The notes: generated by a model from the letters alone, not told the origin. 64,000 nt of DNA from DASUPK01 sp963736305 (GCA_963736305.1 CAVTOD010000011.1:47973-111972); one strand, 5' to 3'; shown: positions 49,798 through 59,100, numbered from the stretch's first letter. Numbers and translations are program-made.

Positions 49798-51834
49798 TCA
49801 GATCGTGTGGGATAGCTCGGTGAAGTAGTCCAGCGCCGCCGGGTTGGCGAGGGAGTCCCGGCTCGCGGCACGCTCCGGCGGCTCGCCCATCAGGATCCGC
49901 TTGACGGGGACCTCGAGGACCTTTCCGCTCAGGGTGCGCGGGACCTCCGCGATCTGGAAGATCTCGTTCGGGACGTGACGTGGCGAGCACTGCTCGCGGA
50001 TTCGGCGCTTGATCTCGCCGGTGAGATCGTCATTGAGCTCGGCGCCCTCTCGCAAGACGACGAAGAGCGGCATCCATCCGTCCGTCCCGGGACGGGGCAC
50101 GTCCACCACCAGGGAATCCAGGACGTCGGGAACCTCGGCGACGGCGCGGTAGATCTCGGCGGTGCCCATCCGGATCCCACCTCTGTTGATCGTGGAGTCG
50201 GAGCGGCCGTAGATGATCGCGGTGCCGCGCGAGGTGATCTCGATCCAATCGCCGTGGCGCCAGACGCCCGGGTACATCTCGAAGTAGCTGGCACGGTAGC
50301 GCGAGCCGTCATCGTCTCCCCAGAAGAAGACCGGCATCGACGGCATCGGCTCCGTGATCACCAGCTCGCCGACCTCGTCGACGACGGAGTTGCCCTCCTC
50401 GTCGAATGCCTCGACCTTCGCGCCGAGGGCGCGGCCCTGGAGCTCGCCCTTGTAGACCGGCAGGATCGGGACGCCGCCGACGAAGGCGGTGCAGAGGTCG
50501 GTGCCGCCGCTGGTCGAGAAGAGCCAGGTGTCTTTACCGACGTGCTCGTAGACCCAGTCGAAGCCCTCGGGTAAGAGTGGGGAGCCGGTGGACCCGACGG
50601 AGCGAAGCCGGGAGAGGTCGCGTCCCTCGCCCGGCTGGACGCCCTCCTTCATGCACGCGGCGATGTACGCGGCGCTCGTGCCGAAGCAGGTCTCGCCGGT
50701 GCGCTCCGCGAGGTCCCAGAGGACGCCCATGTCCGGGTAGGCGGGGTTGCCGTCGTAGAGGACGATCGAGGCCGGGGTGAGCAGGCCGCCGATCAGGAAG
50801 TTCCACATCATCCAGCCCGTCGTCGTGAACCAGAAGAGACGGTCGCCGGTCTGCGCGTCGAGGTGGAGGTGGCCCTTCTTGAGCTGCTCCATCAGGATCC
50901 CGCCGTGCCCCTGGACGATCGCCTTGGGCAGCCCGGTGGTCCCTGACGAGTAGAGGACCCAGAGCGGGTGGTCGAATGGGACTCGCTCGAAGCGCAGCTT
51001 CGCGCCCGAGCCGAGGTCGGCGAGCTGGCCCCAGGTCATCGGCGGTGCCGCGTTGGGATGCTCCTCGAGCACGGAGAGCTCGGGTGAAGCGCTCAGGTAC
51101 GGGACGACGATGACGCGCTCGAGGCTGGGGATCTCCGGCGCCACCTCCGCCACGACCTGCATGCGGTCGAAGTCCTTGCCGCCATAGCGGTAGCCGTCGA
51201 CCGTGAACATCACCTTCGGCTCGATCTGGGCGAAGCGGTCGATGATGCTGCCGGGGCCGAAGTCAGGGGAGCAGCTCGACCAGATGGCCCCGAGGCTGGC
51301 CGTGGCGAGGAAGGCGATCAGGGCCTCGGGGCCGTTCGGCAGGTAGGCGACGACGCGGTCGCCCTTCGCCACGCCGAGGGCTTGCAGGCCTTCGCGCACC
51401 GCGCCGACCTGCTCGCGCAGCTCGCCCCAGCGGAGCTCGCTCAGCTCGCGCAGCTCGGACGCGTAGACCACGGCGACCTCGTGCTCGTCCTTGCCGCGGA
51501 AGATGTGCTCGGCGTAGTTCAGGTTGGCGCCCTCGAACCAGCGGGCGCCGGGCATCACGCGCTCGGCGAGCACCTGCTCGTATGGCGGGTCCGCGATGAC
51601 CTCGAAGTACTCCCAGAGCGTGCCCCAGAACTCCTCGATCTCGGCGACGGACCATCGCCAGAGCGCGTGGTAGTCCTCGAAGTGGAGATCGCGGTTCTCC
51701 GCCAGCCATCGGATGTAGCGCGTGAGCTGGGAGCGTTCGACCATCTCGGGCGTGGGCGCCCAGAGGATCTCCGCCTCGCCTGAATCGAGTCGCTGCTCAG
51801 CTTCGCTTCCGCCGCGCCCTCTCATCTCCTCCAC
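49798..51834 (-). CDS. acetoacetyl-CoA synthetase
   Basis: 678 residues of the ANL superfamily. N-terminal domain with WFEGANLNYAEHIFRG and IWSSCSPDFGPGSIIDRFAQIEPK, AMP-binding loop YSSGTTGLPKAIVQGHGG, FSTSGGTDLC, and C-terminal GDWIEITSRGTAIIYGRSDSTINRGGIRMGTAEIY with catalytic Lys in SGKVLEVPVKRIL. The block SPDFG with EIYRAVAEVPDVLDSL is specific for acetoacetate activation. Start GTG 51834 or ATG 51825. 10 bp after the M28 gene. Confidence 0.93.
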   Translation of the reverse strand: MEEMRGRGGSEAEQRLDSGEAEILWAPTPEMVERSQLTRYIRWLAENRDLHFEDYHALWRWSVAEIEEFWGTLWEYFEVIADPPYEQVLAERVMPGARWFEGANLNYAEHIFRGKDEHEVAVVYASELRELSELRWGELREQVGAVREGLQALGVAKGDRVVAYLPNGPEALIAFLATASLGAIWSSCSPDFGPGSIIDRFAQIEPKVMFTVDGYRYGGKDFDRMQVVAEVAPEIPSLERVIVVPYLSASPELSVLEEHPNAAPPMTWGQLADLGSGAKLRFERVPFDHPLWVLYSSGTTGLPKAIVQGHGGILMEQLKKGHLHLDAQTGDRLFWFTTTGWMMWNFLIGGLLTPASIVLYDGNPAYPDMGVLWDLAERTGETCFGTSAAYIAACMKEGVQPGEGRDLSRLRSVGSTGSPLLPEGFDWVYEHVGKDTWLFSTSGGTDLCTAFVGGVPILPVYKGELQGRALGAKVEAFDEEGNSVVDEVGELVITEPMPSMPVFFWGDDDGSRYRASYFEMYPGVWRHGDWIEITSRGTAIIYGRSDSTINRGGIRMGTAEIYRAVAEVPDVLDSLVVDVPRPGTDGWMPLFVVLREGAELNDDLTGEIKRRIREQCSPRHVPNEIFQIAEVPRTLSGKVLEVPVKRILMGEPPERAASRDSLANPAALDYFTELSHTI

Positions 51835-51844
51835 GGCCCGATCT

Positions 51845-53095
51845 TTACACGCGCTCAGCCGGCGCGGCCGCCGGTTGGGAGGCGGTCGGGCCGGCTTGGC
51901 GTCCCGCGTCCCGGTCGATCAGACGAATGAGAGAGACGAGGAAATCGGTTGCCTGGGTGAGGGCCCCGGCGTCAACTCGCTCCGGCACGTCGTCGTGGGT
52001 GTGGTACCAGGGCGCGAGGTTGCCGTCCGAATCGGTCGTGCGAAGTGTGATCGCCCGCATTCGCCGGATGCGGGCCGGCATGGCGTCGTCGACCAGCGCG
52101 TGGCGCATCGGACGGGCGCCGTCGGGTCCGGCCGCCCCCGAGCCGGACAGGGCCTCGCAGAGCTCGATCAGCTCGGGATCATGGGGCAGGCTGATCACCG
52201 GTCCCTGGCTGATCTCGTAGGCGACCTGCCCGAAGGACACCGAATCGACGTTGACGAAGACGGTGCTCGCCCGGTCGAACTCCTTCCGGCGAGCGCGGAC
52301 GAACGCTCGGCTCCCCTCGCAGAAGGATTCCTCGGCACCGGCCAGGACGATCCAGACGTCGAGGTTCTCGGGCGGCTTCGCCTTCAGCTCGTCCGCGGCG
52401 GAGAGGACCGCCGCCACCCCCGAGGCGTTGTCGTAGGCGCCGGGGACGATGTCCGAGAGCGCGATGTCGATCAGCAGGAACCCGGCGACGATCAGGACGA
52501 TCGTGGGGATCGCCTGCAGGGCGCTGAGCCAGGTCGCGTCGACGCCGGCCATGCGCGCGCCGAGGATGGGGAGGAGGGGGGCGAGGCCGAGCCAGAAGAA
52601 GAGGCGGAACGGCCCGACGCCTAGGCGCACCCGCTCGGGCAGACGGCGGATGCGGTTCGCCGCCTTGGAGAAGATGTAGCCGGTGCGGGCGGCGTCGTAG
52701 TGCGCCATCACGACCAGGCGGGCGGGGGCTTCCGGACGGTCGCCGGCGGAGACGACGTTCTGCGACACGCGGCGGAAGAGCAGCGATCGCACCAGGTACA
52801 GCCGCGTGTTGACATCGAGGTAGGTGGAGACGGCGGCGAGGAGGACCAGGGCGAAGCCGATCGCGGGCTGGACCGTCGCGATGATGCTCCCCGCGACGCC
52901 CATCGTGGCGTGGATCAGGTGGACGACCGCGTACTCCGGGTGGGCGAAGAAGGGCTCGACCTGAGCGCGGCGCCCGATCCCGCGGAGCCGCCCCGCCAGC
53001 ATGTTCGCCGCGCGGCGCTCGGCATCGGTACCGGGCCCACGCCCCTCGAAGGAGCAGAGCTCGCGAATCACCTCGATGCGTCCCGCGGAGTCCAC
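51845..53095 (-). CDS. M28 family zinc peptidase with membrane helices
   Basis: 416 residues. Zinc-ligand segments VMAHYDAARTG, YDNASGVAAVL (Asp bridge), GAEESFCEGSRAF (catalytic Glu and metal ligand), NVDSV, and HTHDDVP. Hydrophobic stretches near 65-90 and 165-225 interrupt the catalytic domain, so the enzyme sits at the membrane. GTG start with GATAAT 9 bases upstream. Substrate unknown. Confidence 0.85.
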   Translation of the reverse strand: MDSAGRIEVIRELCSFEGRGPGTDAERRAANMLAGRLRGIGRRAQVEPFFAHPEYAVVHLIHATMGVAGSIIATVQPAIGFALVLLAAVSTYLDVNTRLYLVRSLLFRRVSQNVVSAGDRPEAPARLVVMAHYDAARTGYIFSKAANRIRRLPERVRLGVGPFRLFFWLGLAPLLPILGARMAGVDATWLSALQAIPTIVLIVAGFLLIDIALSDIVPGAYDNASGVAAVLSAADELKAKPPENLDVWIVLAGAEESFCEGSRAFVRARRKEFDRASTVFVNVDSVSFGQVAYEISQGPVISLPHDPELIELCEALSGSGAAGPDGARPMRHALVDDAMPARIRRMRAITLRTTDSDGNLAPWYHTHDDVPERVDAGALTQATDFLVSLIRLIDRDAGRQAGPTASQPAAAPAERV

Positions 53096-53142
53096 CGGCG
53101 GCGGATTATCGCCCTGTTGCCGCTCTATCGTTCCGGGACACT

Positions 53143-53227
53143 GCCGGAGTGCATGGAACTGGTAGACAGCATCGGCTCAAAACCGATGGTCCTTCGGGGC
53201 GTGTGGGTTCGAGTCCCACCTCCGGCA
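53143..53227 (+). tRNA. tRNA-Leu (CAA)
   Basis: 85 nt with acceptor GCCGGAG/CTCCGGC, anticodon stem ATCGG/CCGAT around loop CTCAAAA (anticodon CAA), a long variable arm closed by CCTTCGGGG as in class II tRNAs, and T-arm GTGGG-TTCGAGT-CCCAC. CCA is not encoded. A homing-endonuclease-like gene ends 3 bp downstream. Confidence 0.95.
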
Positions 53228-53230
53228 CCT

Positions 53231-53998
53231 TTACCGCTTGGGTCCCACGAACTCATCCATTAGTGCGATTGACTCCCTTCGCGCGATCGAGATGGTCTTC
53301 TTGTTCATTACGGTCCATTCAATCCCGACCAAGTCACATGCGTCGCAGAAGATCCGCTTTATGTCGTCCGACAGATTCGTGAAGAGGTATCTCGGATACA
53401 CGTAAGTTTTCGTGGGGTGCTCGATCGTGTTGACGGACCGACATCCGTCGGAGTGCATCAGGCCTCTGAGGAAGGGTCCAGGATCCGCATCAACCAAGTC
53501 ACGCTGCCACTCAGAGAGCTCGATTCGGCGCAAGTGCTTCTTCCCTGGACCGTGCTGAGGGACGAGGCAGGGCCACGCCTTTGAGTAGGAGTTGACTTCA
53601 TCGGTCTGTTCGGCCGCGCGTTGCAGGATGCCGACCTTGCTTGTTGGCATGACCTTTGCCATCGCCGCAGCACACTCCCGAACCACCCCCGGGTAGCCGC
53701 GATCCAGACAGATCGTCAGGCGGTGGCTTCGCGCGTGCTGCGTAATGCAGCCATCGCCCAGATATAGACCAAGCAGGTAGCAGTACTGGGGCTTGGGGAG
53801 TGCCAGCCAATCGTGCACTGGATGCCCACATCTGGGGCAACTGGCTTTGGCTCCCGCCGCAGCGAACCGAGGCACTCGACCGTGGCGCCATCCGACGATG
53901 GTCCTGCGGGGAATGCCGGTTTGGCGCTCGATCTCGCAGTCGTTCAGGCCAGACCCGACGAGAGCCTGGACACGACGGACCTCCTCTATTGACCGCAT
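53231..53998 (-). CDS. LAGLIDADG-type endonuclease-like protein with HTH and zinc ribbon
   Basis: 255 residues. N-terminal HTH (IERQTGIPRRTIVGWRHG, about 23-40), a CPRCGHPVH half zinc ribbon (54-62), then two LAGLIDADG-like helices: YLLGLYLGDGC (74-84) and FLRGLMHSDGC (176-186), each with the acidic residue of the active site. Codon use and base composition are clearly more AT-rich than neighbours. It ends 3 bp from tRNA-Leu. Probably a laterally acquired free-standing homing-type endonuclease; a regulator is the alternative. Confidence 0.82.
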   Translation of the reverse strand: MRSIEEVRRVQALVGSGLNDCEIERQTGIPRRTIVGWRHGRVPRFAAAGAKASCPRCGHPVHDWLALPKPQYCYLLGLYLGDGCITQHARSHRLTICLDRGYPGVVRECAAAMAKVMPTSKVGILQRAAEQTDEVNSYSKAWPCLVPQHGPGKKHLRRIELSEWQRDLVDADPGPFLRGLMHSDGCRSVNTIEHPTKTYVYPRYLFTNLSDDIKRIFCDACDLVGIEWTVMNKKTISIARRESIALMDEFVGPKR

Positions 53999-54138
53999 GC
54001 GGAAAGGGTTTCGCCCGTGTCGGTCGTGAACAGATCGCCTACGCACGCAGCGCAGGGCCTTCCCGCGATTTGTTACAGACTCGGCACCGCCAGGAGGCGC
54101 ACGCCGGTCGGTCCAGGGAGCCTGCGACGCTTTCCCGT

Positions 54139-54816
54139 ATGTGCGGGCGCTACACGCTCACCGATCCCGATCCGAGATTGCTGCGGTTTCGGTTCGGGCT
54201 CGTCGAGTCGGCGAAGATCGAGCAGGAGCCTCGATACAACGTGGCGCCGACCGATCCGGTGCTGGCGATCAGGGTGAACGCGGAAGGGGAGCGCCAGCCG
54301 GGGGTCCTGCGGTGGGGCCTGATTCCCAACAATGCCGATCCGGATCGCTTCGACCGGCTGCTGATCAATGCGCGCGCCGAGACAGTCGCCGACGCGACCG
54401 CATTTCGCGACTCCTTTCGGGGTCGGCGCTGCCTGATCGTCGCCGACGGCTTCTACGAGTGGCAGGCGGAAGAGACGGGCAAGAAGCCACTCTGGATCAC
54501 GCGGCCGTCAAGGGAGCCGTTCGCCTTCGCCGGGCTCTGGGCCGAGGCCCGGCGCGCGGATGGCTCGACGCTCCACTCCTGCGCGATCGTCACCTGTGAG
54601 CCCGGGGAGGTGGTGGCGCCGATCCATGACCGGATGCCCGTGATTCTCGGGGAGGCCGATGAGGGGGAGTGGCTGGATCCGGGGACGGAGGAGATGCGCC
54701 TCCAGGCACTGCTCGCGCCGACCGACGATCTGAGCGTCACCGAGGTCTCGGACGCCGTCAACGACGTGCGTCAGGAGGGGCCGGCGCTGATCGAGCCGCC
54801 GCTCAGGCTTTTTTAG
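54139..54816 (+). CDS. SOS response-associated peptidase (YedK/HMCES)
   Basis: 225 residues. MCGRYTL start leaves Cys2 as the N-terminal nucleophile after Met removal; RYNVAPT, RWGLIP, INARAET, CLIVADGFYEW and IHDRMPVIL are the SRAP blocks. It crosslinks to abasic sites in single-stranded DNA to protect them. Divergent from the LAGLIDADG gene; no clear LexA box seen in the 140 bp between. Confidence 0.93.
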   Translation: MCGRYTLTDPDPRLLRFRFGLVESAKIEQEPRYNVAPTDPVLAIRVNAEGERQPGVLRWGLIPNNADPDRFDRLLINARAETVADATAFRDSFRGRRCLIVADGFYEWQAEETGKKPLWITRPSREPFAFAGLWAEARRADGSTLHSCAIVTCEPGEVVAPIHDRMPVILGEADEGEWLDPGTEEMRLQALLAPTDDLSVTEVSDAVNDVRQEGPALIEPPLRLF

Positions 54817-55405
54817 GACGGCGCGTCGCCGTCGTGCGGCGGGTGCTCGCGCGGCTCTTGCGCGTTCCCGTCGTGCGCCGGCCGGTGCCGCGGGTGGGCT
54901 TGGGGCCCTCGTCGGCCGGGGGCTCGACGGGCGGCAGCTCATCCCCGATAGGTCGTTCCTCCTCGACGTGCCACTCCTGATTGAACGCCACCATCGCCAC
55001 GGCGATCAGGATCACCTGGACCGGGACGAGCAGCAGGGTCAGCAGCCCGAGCAGCTCTTCGGGGAGGGCCGGGCTCGACAGTCCGTCCTTCGCCCGGTCG
55101 AACCAGGCGGGCGCGGCGATCCCGGCGAAGATGGCGAGAATGATCGCCAGGGCCGAGGCGACCGGCAGCACGCCGCGGTTCCAGCGGGCCACCAGGAAGG
55201 CGAAGAGGACATAGAGCGCGATGTAGCCGAGCGCGAAGATCTTGCCGCCCTCGAGCCTCGTCCAGCCGCCGAGCGTGATGACAAGTGCGAGCCCGGCTGA
55301 GACCAACAGGAGGAACACGACGAGAGCCCGAGCGCTCTTCGCCTCGGGCTTCTCCCTGTTCGGTCGCCAGAGCTCGTATCCGGGACGGATCGACCCCGCT
55401 TCCAT
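54803..55405 (-). CDS. membrane protein with basic C-terminus
   Basis: 200 residues. Four membrane helices (about 25-150) and a C-terminal tail of Arg, Thr, Lys and Pro repeats (RRTTGTRKSRASTRRTTATRR) that could bind nucleic acid or membrane phosphates. No family recognised. TAGACT lies 8 bases before the ATG. The tail overlaps the SRAP gene by 14 bp. Confidence 0.75.
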   Translation of the reverse strand: MEAGSIRPGYELWRPNREKPEAKSARALVVFLLLVSAGLALVITLGGWTRLEGGKIFALGYIALYVLFAFLVARWNRGVLPVASALAIILAIFAGIAAPAWFDRAKDGLSSPALPEELLGLLTLLLVPVQVILIAVAMVAFNQEWHVEEERPIGDELPPVEPPADEGPKPTRGTGRRTTGTRKSRASTRRTTATRRPKKA

Positions 55406-55462
55406 GGCGAGCAAGTCTATGGACTCCGCTGGATGTGCGCTACACCCAAGCGTGCGTGGAGA

Positions 55463-55546
55463 TGCGGGCGGAGGGACTCGAACCCCCACGCTCTCTCGAG
55501 CACTGGCACCTAAAGCCAGCGTGTCTTCCAATTCCACCACGCCCGC
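55463..55546 (-). tRNA. tRNA-Leu (TAG)
   Basis: 84 nt on the minus strand. Acceptor GCGGGCG/CGCCCGC, anticodon stem GCTGG with loop CTTTAGG (anticodon TAG), a long variable arm, T-arm GGGGG-TTCGAGT-CCCTC. CCA not encoded. Confidence 0.95.
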
Positions 55547-55623
55547 GCGCACGCCGATTCTAGTTTCGGTGTTGTGTCCATTGCGGATGCGCCCCTTAGG
55601 CGGCCCTGGAAGAATGCCGCTCC

Positions 55624-56016
55624 GTGACGGAGGCCCCTCCGATCTCCTTGTTTCTGGTCGACGACATTCCCGAGCTCCGGGAGCTGATCAAGTTCGGCAT
55701 GGAGGAGGACCCGGGCTTCGAGGTGGTCGGTGAGGCCGGCGACGGCAGGTCCGCGCTGAAGGGGATCGCCGAGACGCATCCCGCCGCCGTCCTGCTCGAT
55801 CTCTCGATGCCCGACATGGACGGAATGCAGGCGATCCCGGAGATCCGGGAGGGTGACCCCGACGTCGCGATCATCGTGCTCTCCGGATTCTCGGCCGACC
55901 GCATGGGCGGGCCGGTGTTGGAGCGCGGCGCCGACGGCTACGTGGAGAAGGGCACCCCGATCCAGGAGCTCCGGGAGGCGACCCGGACGGCTGTCGCGGC
56001 GCGCCGCGGCCAGTAG
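55624..56016 (+). CDS. single-domain response regulator
   Basis: 130 residues. Receiver domain with acidic pair VDDIPE (13-14), phospho-acceptor Asp59 in LLDLSMPDMDG, and Lys in GYVEKG (about 104). No output domain, so it works like CheY/Spo0F. No kinase gene nearby. GTG start. Confidence 0.88.
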   Translation: MTEAPPISLFLVDDIPELRELIKFGMEEDPGFEVVGEAGDGRSALKGIAETHPAAVLLDLSMPDMDGMQAIPEIREGDPDVAIIVLSGFSADRMGGPVLERGADGYVEKGTPIQELREATRTAVAARRGQ

Positions 56017-56086
56017 AAAACCCGCTGTCCGCGGGCTGTGCCCCGGGGGAATCTGTACACGCCTGAGTAGTTCGTATGTTTTCGTA

Positions 56087-56638
<552 letters not shown>

Positions 56639-56639
56639 A

Positions 56640-56677
56640 GGCACCTGCCGGAATCGAACCGGCGTACAGGGTCACAG
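56640..56677 (-). pseudogene. 3' half of a tRNA (fragment)
   Basis: On the minus strand the end of a tRNA is seen: GTAC variable loop, perfect T-arm GCCGG-TTCGATT-CCGGC, and acceptor strand AGGTGCC. The expected 5' partner GGCACCT, D-arm and anticodon arm are missing; instead the complete tRNA-Trp ends 1 bp upstream. It looks like a remnant of recombination or integration at a tRNA. Confidence 0.7.
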
Positions 56678-56751
56678 CGGGGCACCCAGGACTCGAACCT
56701 GGAATCGCCGACTTTGGAGGCCGGTGCCTTAGCCAGTTTGGCCAGTGCCCC
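56678..56751 (-). tRNA. tRNA-Trp (CCA)
   Basis: 74 nt. Acceptor GGGGCAC/GTGCCCC, anticodon stem CCGGC/GTCGG around loop CTCCAAA (anticodon CCA), T-arm CCAGG-TTCGAGT-CCTGG. The D-stem is short (GCC/GGC). Isotype is from the anticodon only. Confidence 0.85.
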
Positions 56752-56785
56752 TAGGCGCAGAATCGTAACCGTGGGCCTCGAGCGG

Positions 56786-58492
56786 CTACGGCTTGGTGGA
56801 AGGCTTCTTCCCCGCCGGCGGCTGATTCGTCCCCTGGCCCTTCTTCTTTTTCACCTTCGGCCGGAGCGCGCTCTTCGGGAGCGGGCCGGGGTCGGGTCCG
56901 AGTTGGACACGGCAGGCAGCGCCGGCGCAACTCGAAAGCGGCACCAGCTGTGTGTAGAGCCACCTCCGCACGTAGCGGTAGCGCGGGTCGGCGGCCAGCG
57001 AGTGGAGTTGCGCCGGGTCGCGCTTCATGTCATAGAGCTCGATCTGGCCGTTCGCGTAGACGGTGTACTCGTAGCGGTCCGTTCGAATCGAGCGATAGGC
57101 AGGCGCGCTGTCGGTGTTGGTGGCCGACTTGATCGCGTCGGGCTCCTGCTCGAGGTTGTGAACGCCCCGCCTGCCGGCGACGTGCACGCGGGCCAGTCGC
57201 GCCCGCGCGGCGCTCGATTGCGCGGACTCGGCGCCTGTCCCACCCGGACCCGTGTCTCCCTCGAGCAGCACCGGCCGAGTCGAACGAAGCAGCGGCTGCT
57301 GCGCGAAAGGAAGGAACGATCGGCCGTCGAGCGAGTCGTCCTGCGACCCGGATGCGATCTGCAGGATCGTCTGGGGGATGTCCCCGTTCCAGACCAGCTC
57401 GTTGCTGACGCCGCCGGCGGGAATGCCCGGGCCCCGGATGATCAGCGGGACGCGCGAGGCCGGGTCATACGGCAGGTACTTGCCGGTCACAATCCGGTGC
57501 TCGCCTCGGAAGAACCCGTTGTCCGAGGAGAAGATGATGTAGGTGTCGTCGAGGATTCCCTTGTCCTCCAGCGACTGAATGAGCCGGCCCACCGCCTGGT
57601 CCACTGAGATCAGCTGCTCCTCCTGGCGCCGCCGCTCGTTGTCGATCAGGAAAGCCTGCTTCTTGGTGAGACGTTTGCGGGCCTGCTTGCGGAACCACTT
57701 CGGCTTGTCCTTGAGGTCCTTCTCGTTGAACCCCGGGAGGCTCGGTAGCGGTGTCCCGGAGAGCTTGTAGAGGTCCCTGGGCGCGGGGTCGAACGGGCCG
57801 TGGGGGGAGTTGAACCAGAGGTTCAGCCAGAACGGCTCTTTGGACACGCCGCTGTCGCTGACGAAGTTGACCGCCCGATCCGCGAAGACATCGGTCTGGT
57901 AGTCGAGCGGCTGGTCGCCGTAGAAGGTGAGGTGCGGAGTGGCGGTGGGCCCGGTCTTCTCGATCAGCTGGTAGTTGAAGTACAGGGCCTCCTCCGAGGT
58001 CTTGCCGTACCACTCGTCCCAGCCCTGCGGGACCGGCAGGGCGTTGTCGTGGATTCCGTAGAAGTTCATGTACTTGCCGATGTGGACGTCGTAGTAGCCG
58101 TCGTCGTGGAGCCAGACCGGCAGGTCGTTTGACTCGTGCGGGATGTACTTGATCCAGCTCCCATTCGGTGGGAAGTTGCCGCGCACGTTGTGGTTGTGCA
58201 TGTACTGGCCGCTCATCATCGTCGCCCGGGACGGGCAGCACAGCGGGAACGAGGTGTACGCCTCGTTGAAGCTCGTCCCCTGCGCCGCAATCAGCGATTG
58301 CACGTTCGGCATCGCCGAGAGCTCGGTGCTCGTCATGTCGTCGGTGAGGATGAAGACGACGTTCTTCTGGGACGCGGCGCCCTCGGCGTCCCTGACGGTA
58401 AGTGCCGCGCCGGAGATCGCGAGCAGCACGACTGCCGCTGCGAGGGATGCCCACGCGCGCGCATGCGTCAGTCTTGGCCTGGGGAGCGACAT
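56786..58492 (-). CDS. secreted sulfatase (formylglycine type), second copy
   Basis: 568 residues. Signal peptide (SLAAAVVLLAISGAALTV), ILTDDM calcium site near 48-53, active-site FPLCCPSRATMMSGQYMHNH with Cys85 as formylglycine precursor, FSSDNGFFRGEH, and a Lys-rich, proline-rich tail (PKVKKKKGQG). Paralogue of the sulfatase at 44-45.4 kb. Host substrate unknown. Confidence 0.9.
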   Translation of the reverse strand: MSLPRPRLTHARAWASLAAAVVLLAISGAALTVRDAEGAASQKNVVFILTDDMTSTELSAMPNVQSLIAAQGTSFNEAYTSFPLCCPSRATMMSGQYMHNHNVRGNFPPNGSWIKYIPHESNDLPVWLHDDGYYDVHIGKYMNFYGIHDNALPVPQGWDEWYGKTSEEALYFNYQLIEKTGPTATPHLTFYGDQPLDYQTDVFADRAVNFVSDSGVSKEPFWLNLWFNSPHGPFDPAPRDLYKLSGTPLPSLPGFNEKDLKDKPKWFRKQARKRLTKKQAFLIDNERRRQEEQLISVDQAVGRLIQSLEDKGILDDTYIIFSSDNGFFRGEHRIVTGKYLPYDPASRVPLIIRGPGIPAGGVSNELVWNGDIPQTILQIASGSQDDSLDGRSFLPFAQQPLLRSTRPVLLEGDTGPGGTGAESAQSSAARARLARVHVAGRRGVHNLEQEPDAIKSATNTDSAPAYRSIRTDRYEYTVYANGQIELYDMKRDPAQLHSLAADPRYRYVRRWLYTQLVPLSSCAGAACRVQLGPDPGPLPKSALRPKVKKKKGQGTNQPPAGKKPSTKP

Positions 58493-58613
58493 GCGAGTGG
58501 AGTCCGGGAGCCGACCCTGCCTTTAGAACCGTCCCGCGGCCGCTGAGTTTCGCAAATGACGCGGCGCCCGGCTTCCAGTCGGCCAGACAAACGAACCTAT
58601 AATCGGCAGCCGC

Positions 58614-58685
58614 GCGGGCGAGGTGTTAACGGTTGCACGTGAGCCTTCCAAGCTCGAGGAACGGGTTCGATTCCCGTCGCCCGCT
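58614..58685 (+). tRNA. tRNA-Gly (TCC)
   Basis: 72 nt. Acceptor GCGGGCG/CGCCCGC, anticodon stem TGAGC/GCTCG around CTTCCAA (anticodon TCC), T-arm ACGGG-TTCGATT-CCCGT. 23 bp before tRNA-Pro, probably one transcript. Confidence 0.92.
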
Positions 58686-58708
58686 TGCGTCTAGGATGGG
58701 TCCCACAT

Positions 58709-58782
58709 CGGGGCGTGGCGCAGTCTGGTAGCGCATTCGGCTGGGGGCCGAAAGGTCGCTGGTTCAAATCCAGTCGCCCCGA
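58709..58782 (+). tRNA. tRNA-Pro (GGG)
   Basis: 74 nt. Acceptor CGGGGCG/CGCCCCG, anticodon stem TTCGG/CCGAA around CTGGGGG (anticodon GGG), T-arm GCTGG-TTCAAAT-CCAGT. Followed by a strong terminator. Confidence 0.95.
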
Positions 58783-58784
58783 CT

Positions 58785-58818
58785 AACAGAAACCCCCGCT
58801 AAAGCGGGGGTTTCTGTT
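58785..58818. terminator. strong hairpin terminator after tRNA-Pro
   Basis: Arms AACAGAAACCCCCGC and GCGGGGGTTTCTGTT are perfect over 15 bp with loop TAAA; T-rich on either strand at the base, so it can stop transcription from both sides. Confidence 0.92.
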
Positions 58819-59088
58819 GTTCGGAAGCCTCGTCTCAATTCCCCACGGGGTCCAATTGGGGTCCAATTCATTTCGAAACGTGCCGTTTTGTCCCATCAGG
58901 GGTGAGAAGACGGGTTGGAGCTCGCGAGCCATTGACTTCCAGCTGGAGTTGCGCAACCTCCTTTGGTCCGTCAGCCACAGCGCAAGGAATAGGGTGGAAC
59001 CGTTCGACGGATGGCCTCGTTGCTCGCGAGATCGCGGCCTCTTGTTCGTACTTTCGGGTCAACCCAGTTCGAAATCCGCCCCCACCCC
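58819..59088 (-). other. probable integrase tail/attachment remnant downstream of tRNA-Pro
   Basis: No intact gene. The region is lower in GC. Minus-strand reading near 58835-58870 gives NWTPIGPRGELRR, similar in style to C-terminal ends of tyrosine integrases found behind tRNAs, and the DNA has the 11-mer GGGGTCCAATT repeated in tandem at 58847 and 58858. Taken as the remains of an element once integrated at tRNA-Pro. Confidence 0.4.
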
Positions 59089-59100
59089 TACCATTGAGCC

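Noticed and set aside
54046..54138. Duplicate of the tRNA-Leu 3' end as attR for the LAGLIDADG gene
   Set aside because: Only a short CTCGGCACC-like match exists; too short to call an attachment site.
53999..54138. LexA box before the SRAP (HMCES) gene
   Set aside because: A GAAC half-site is present but no GTTC partner at the right spacing.
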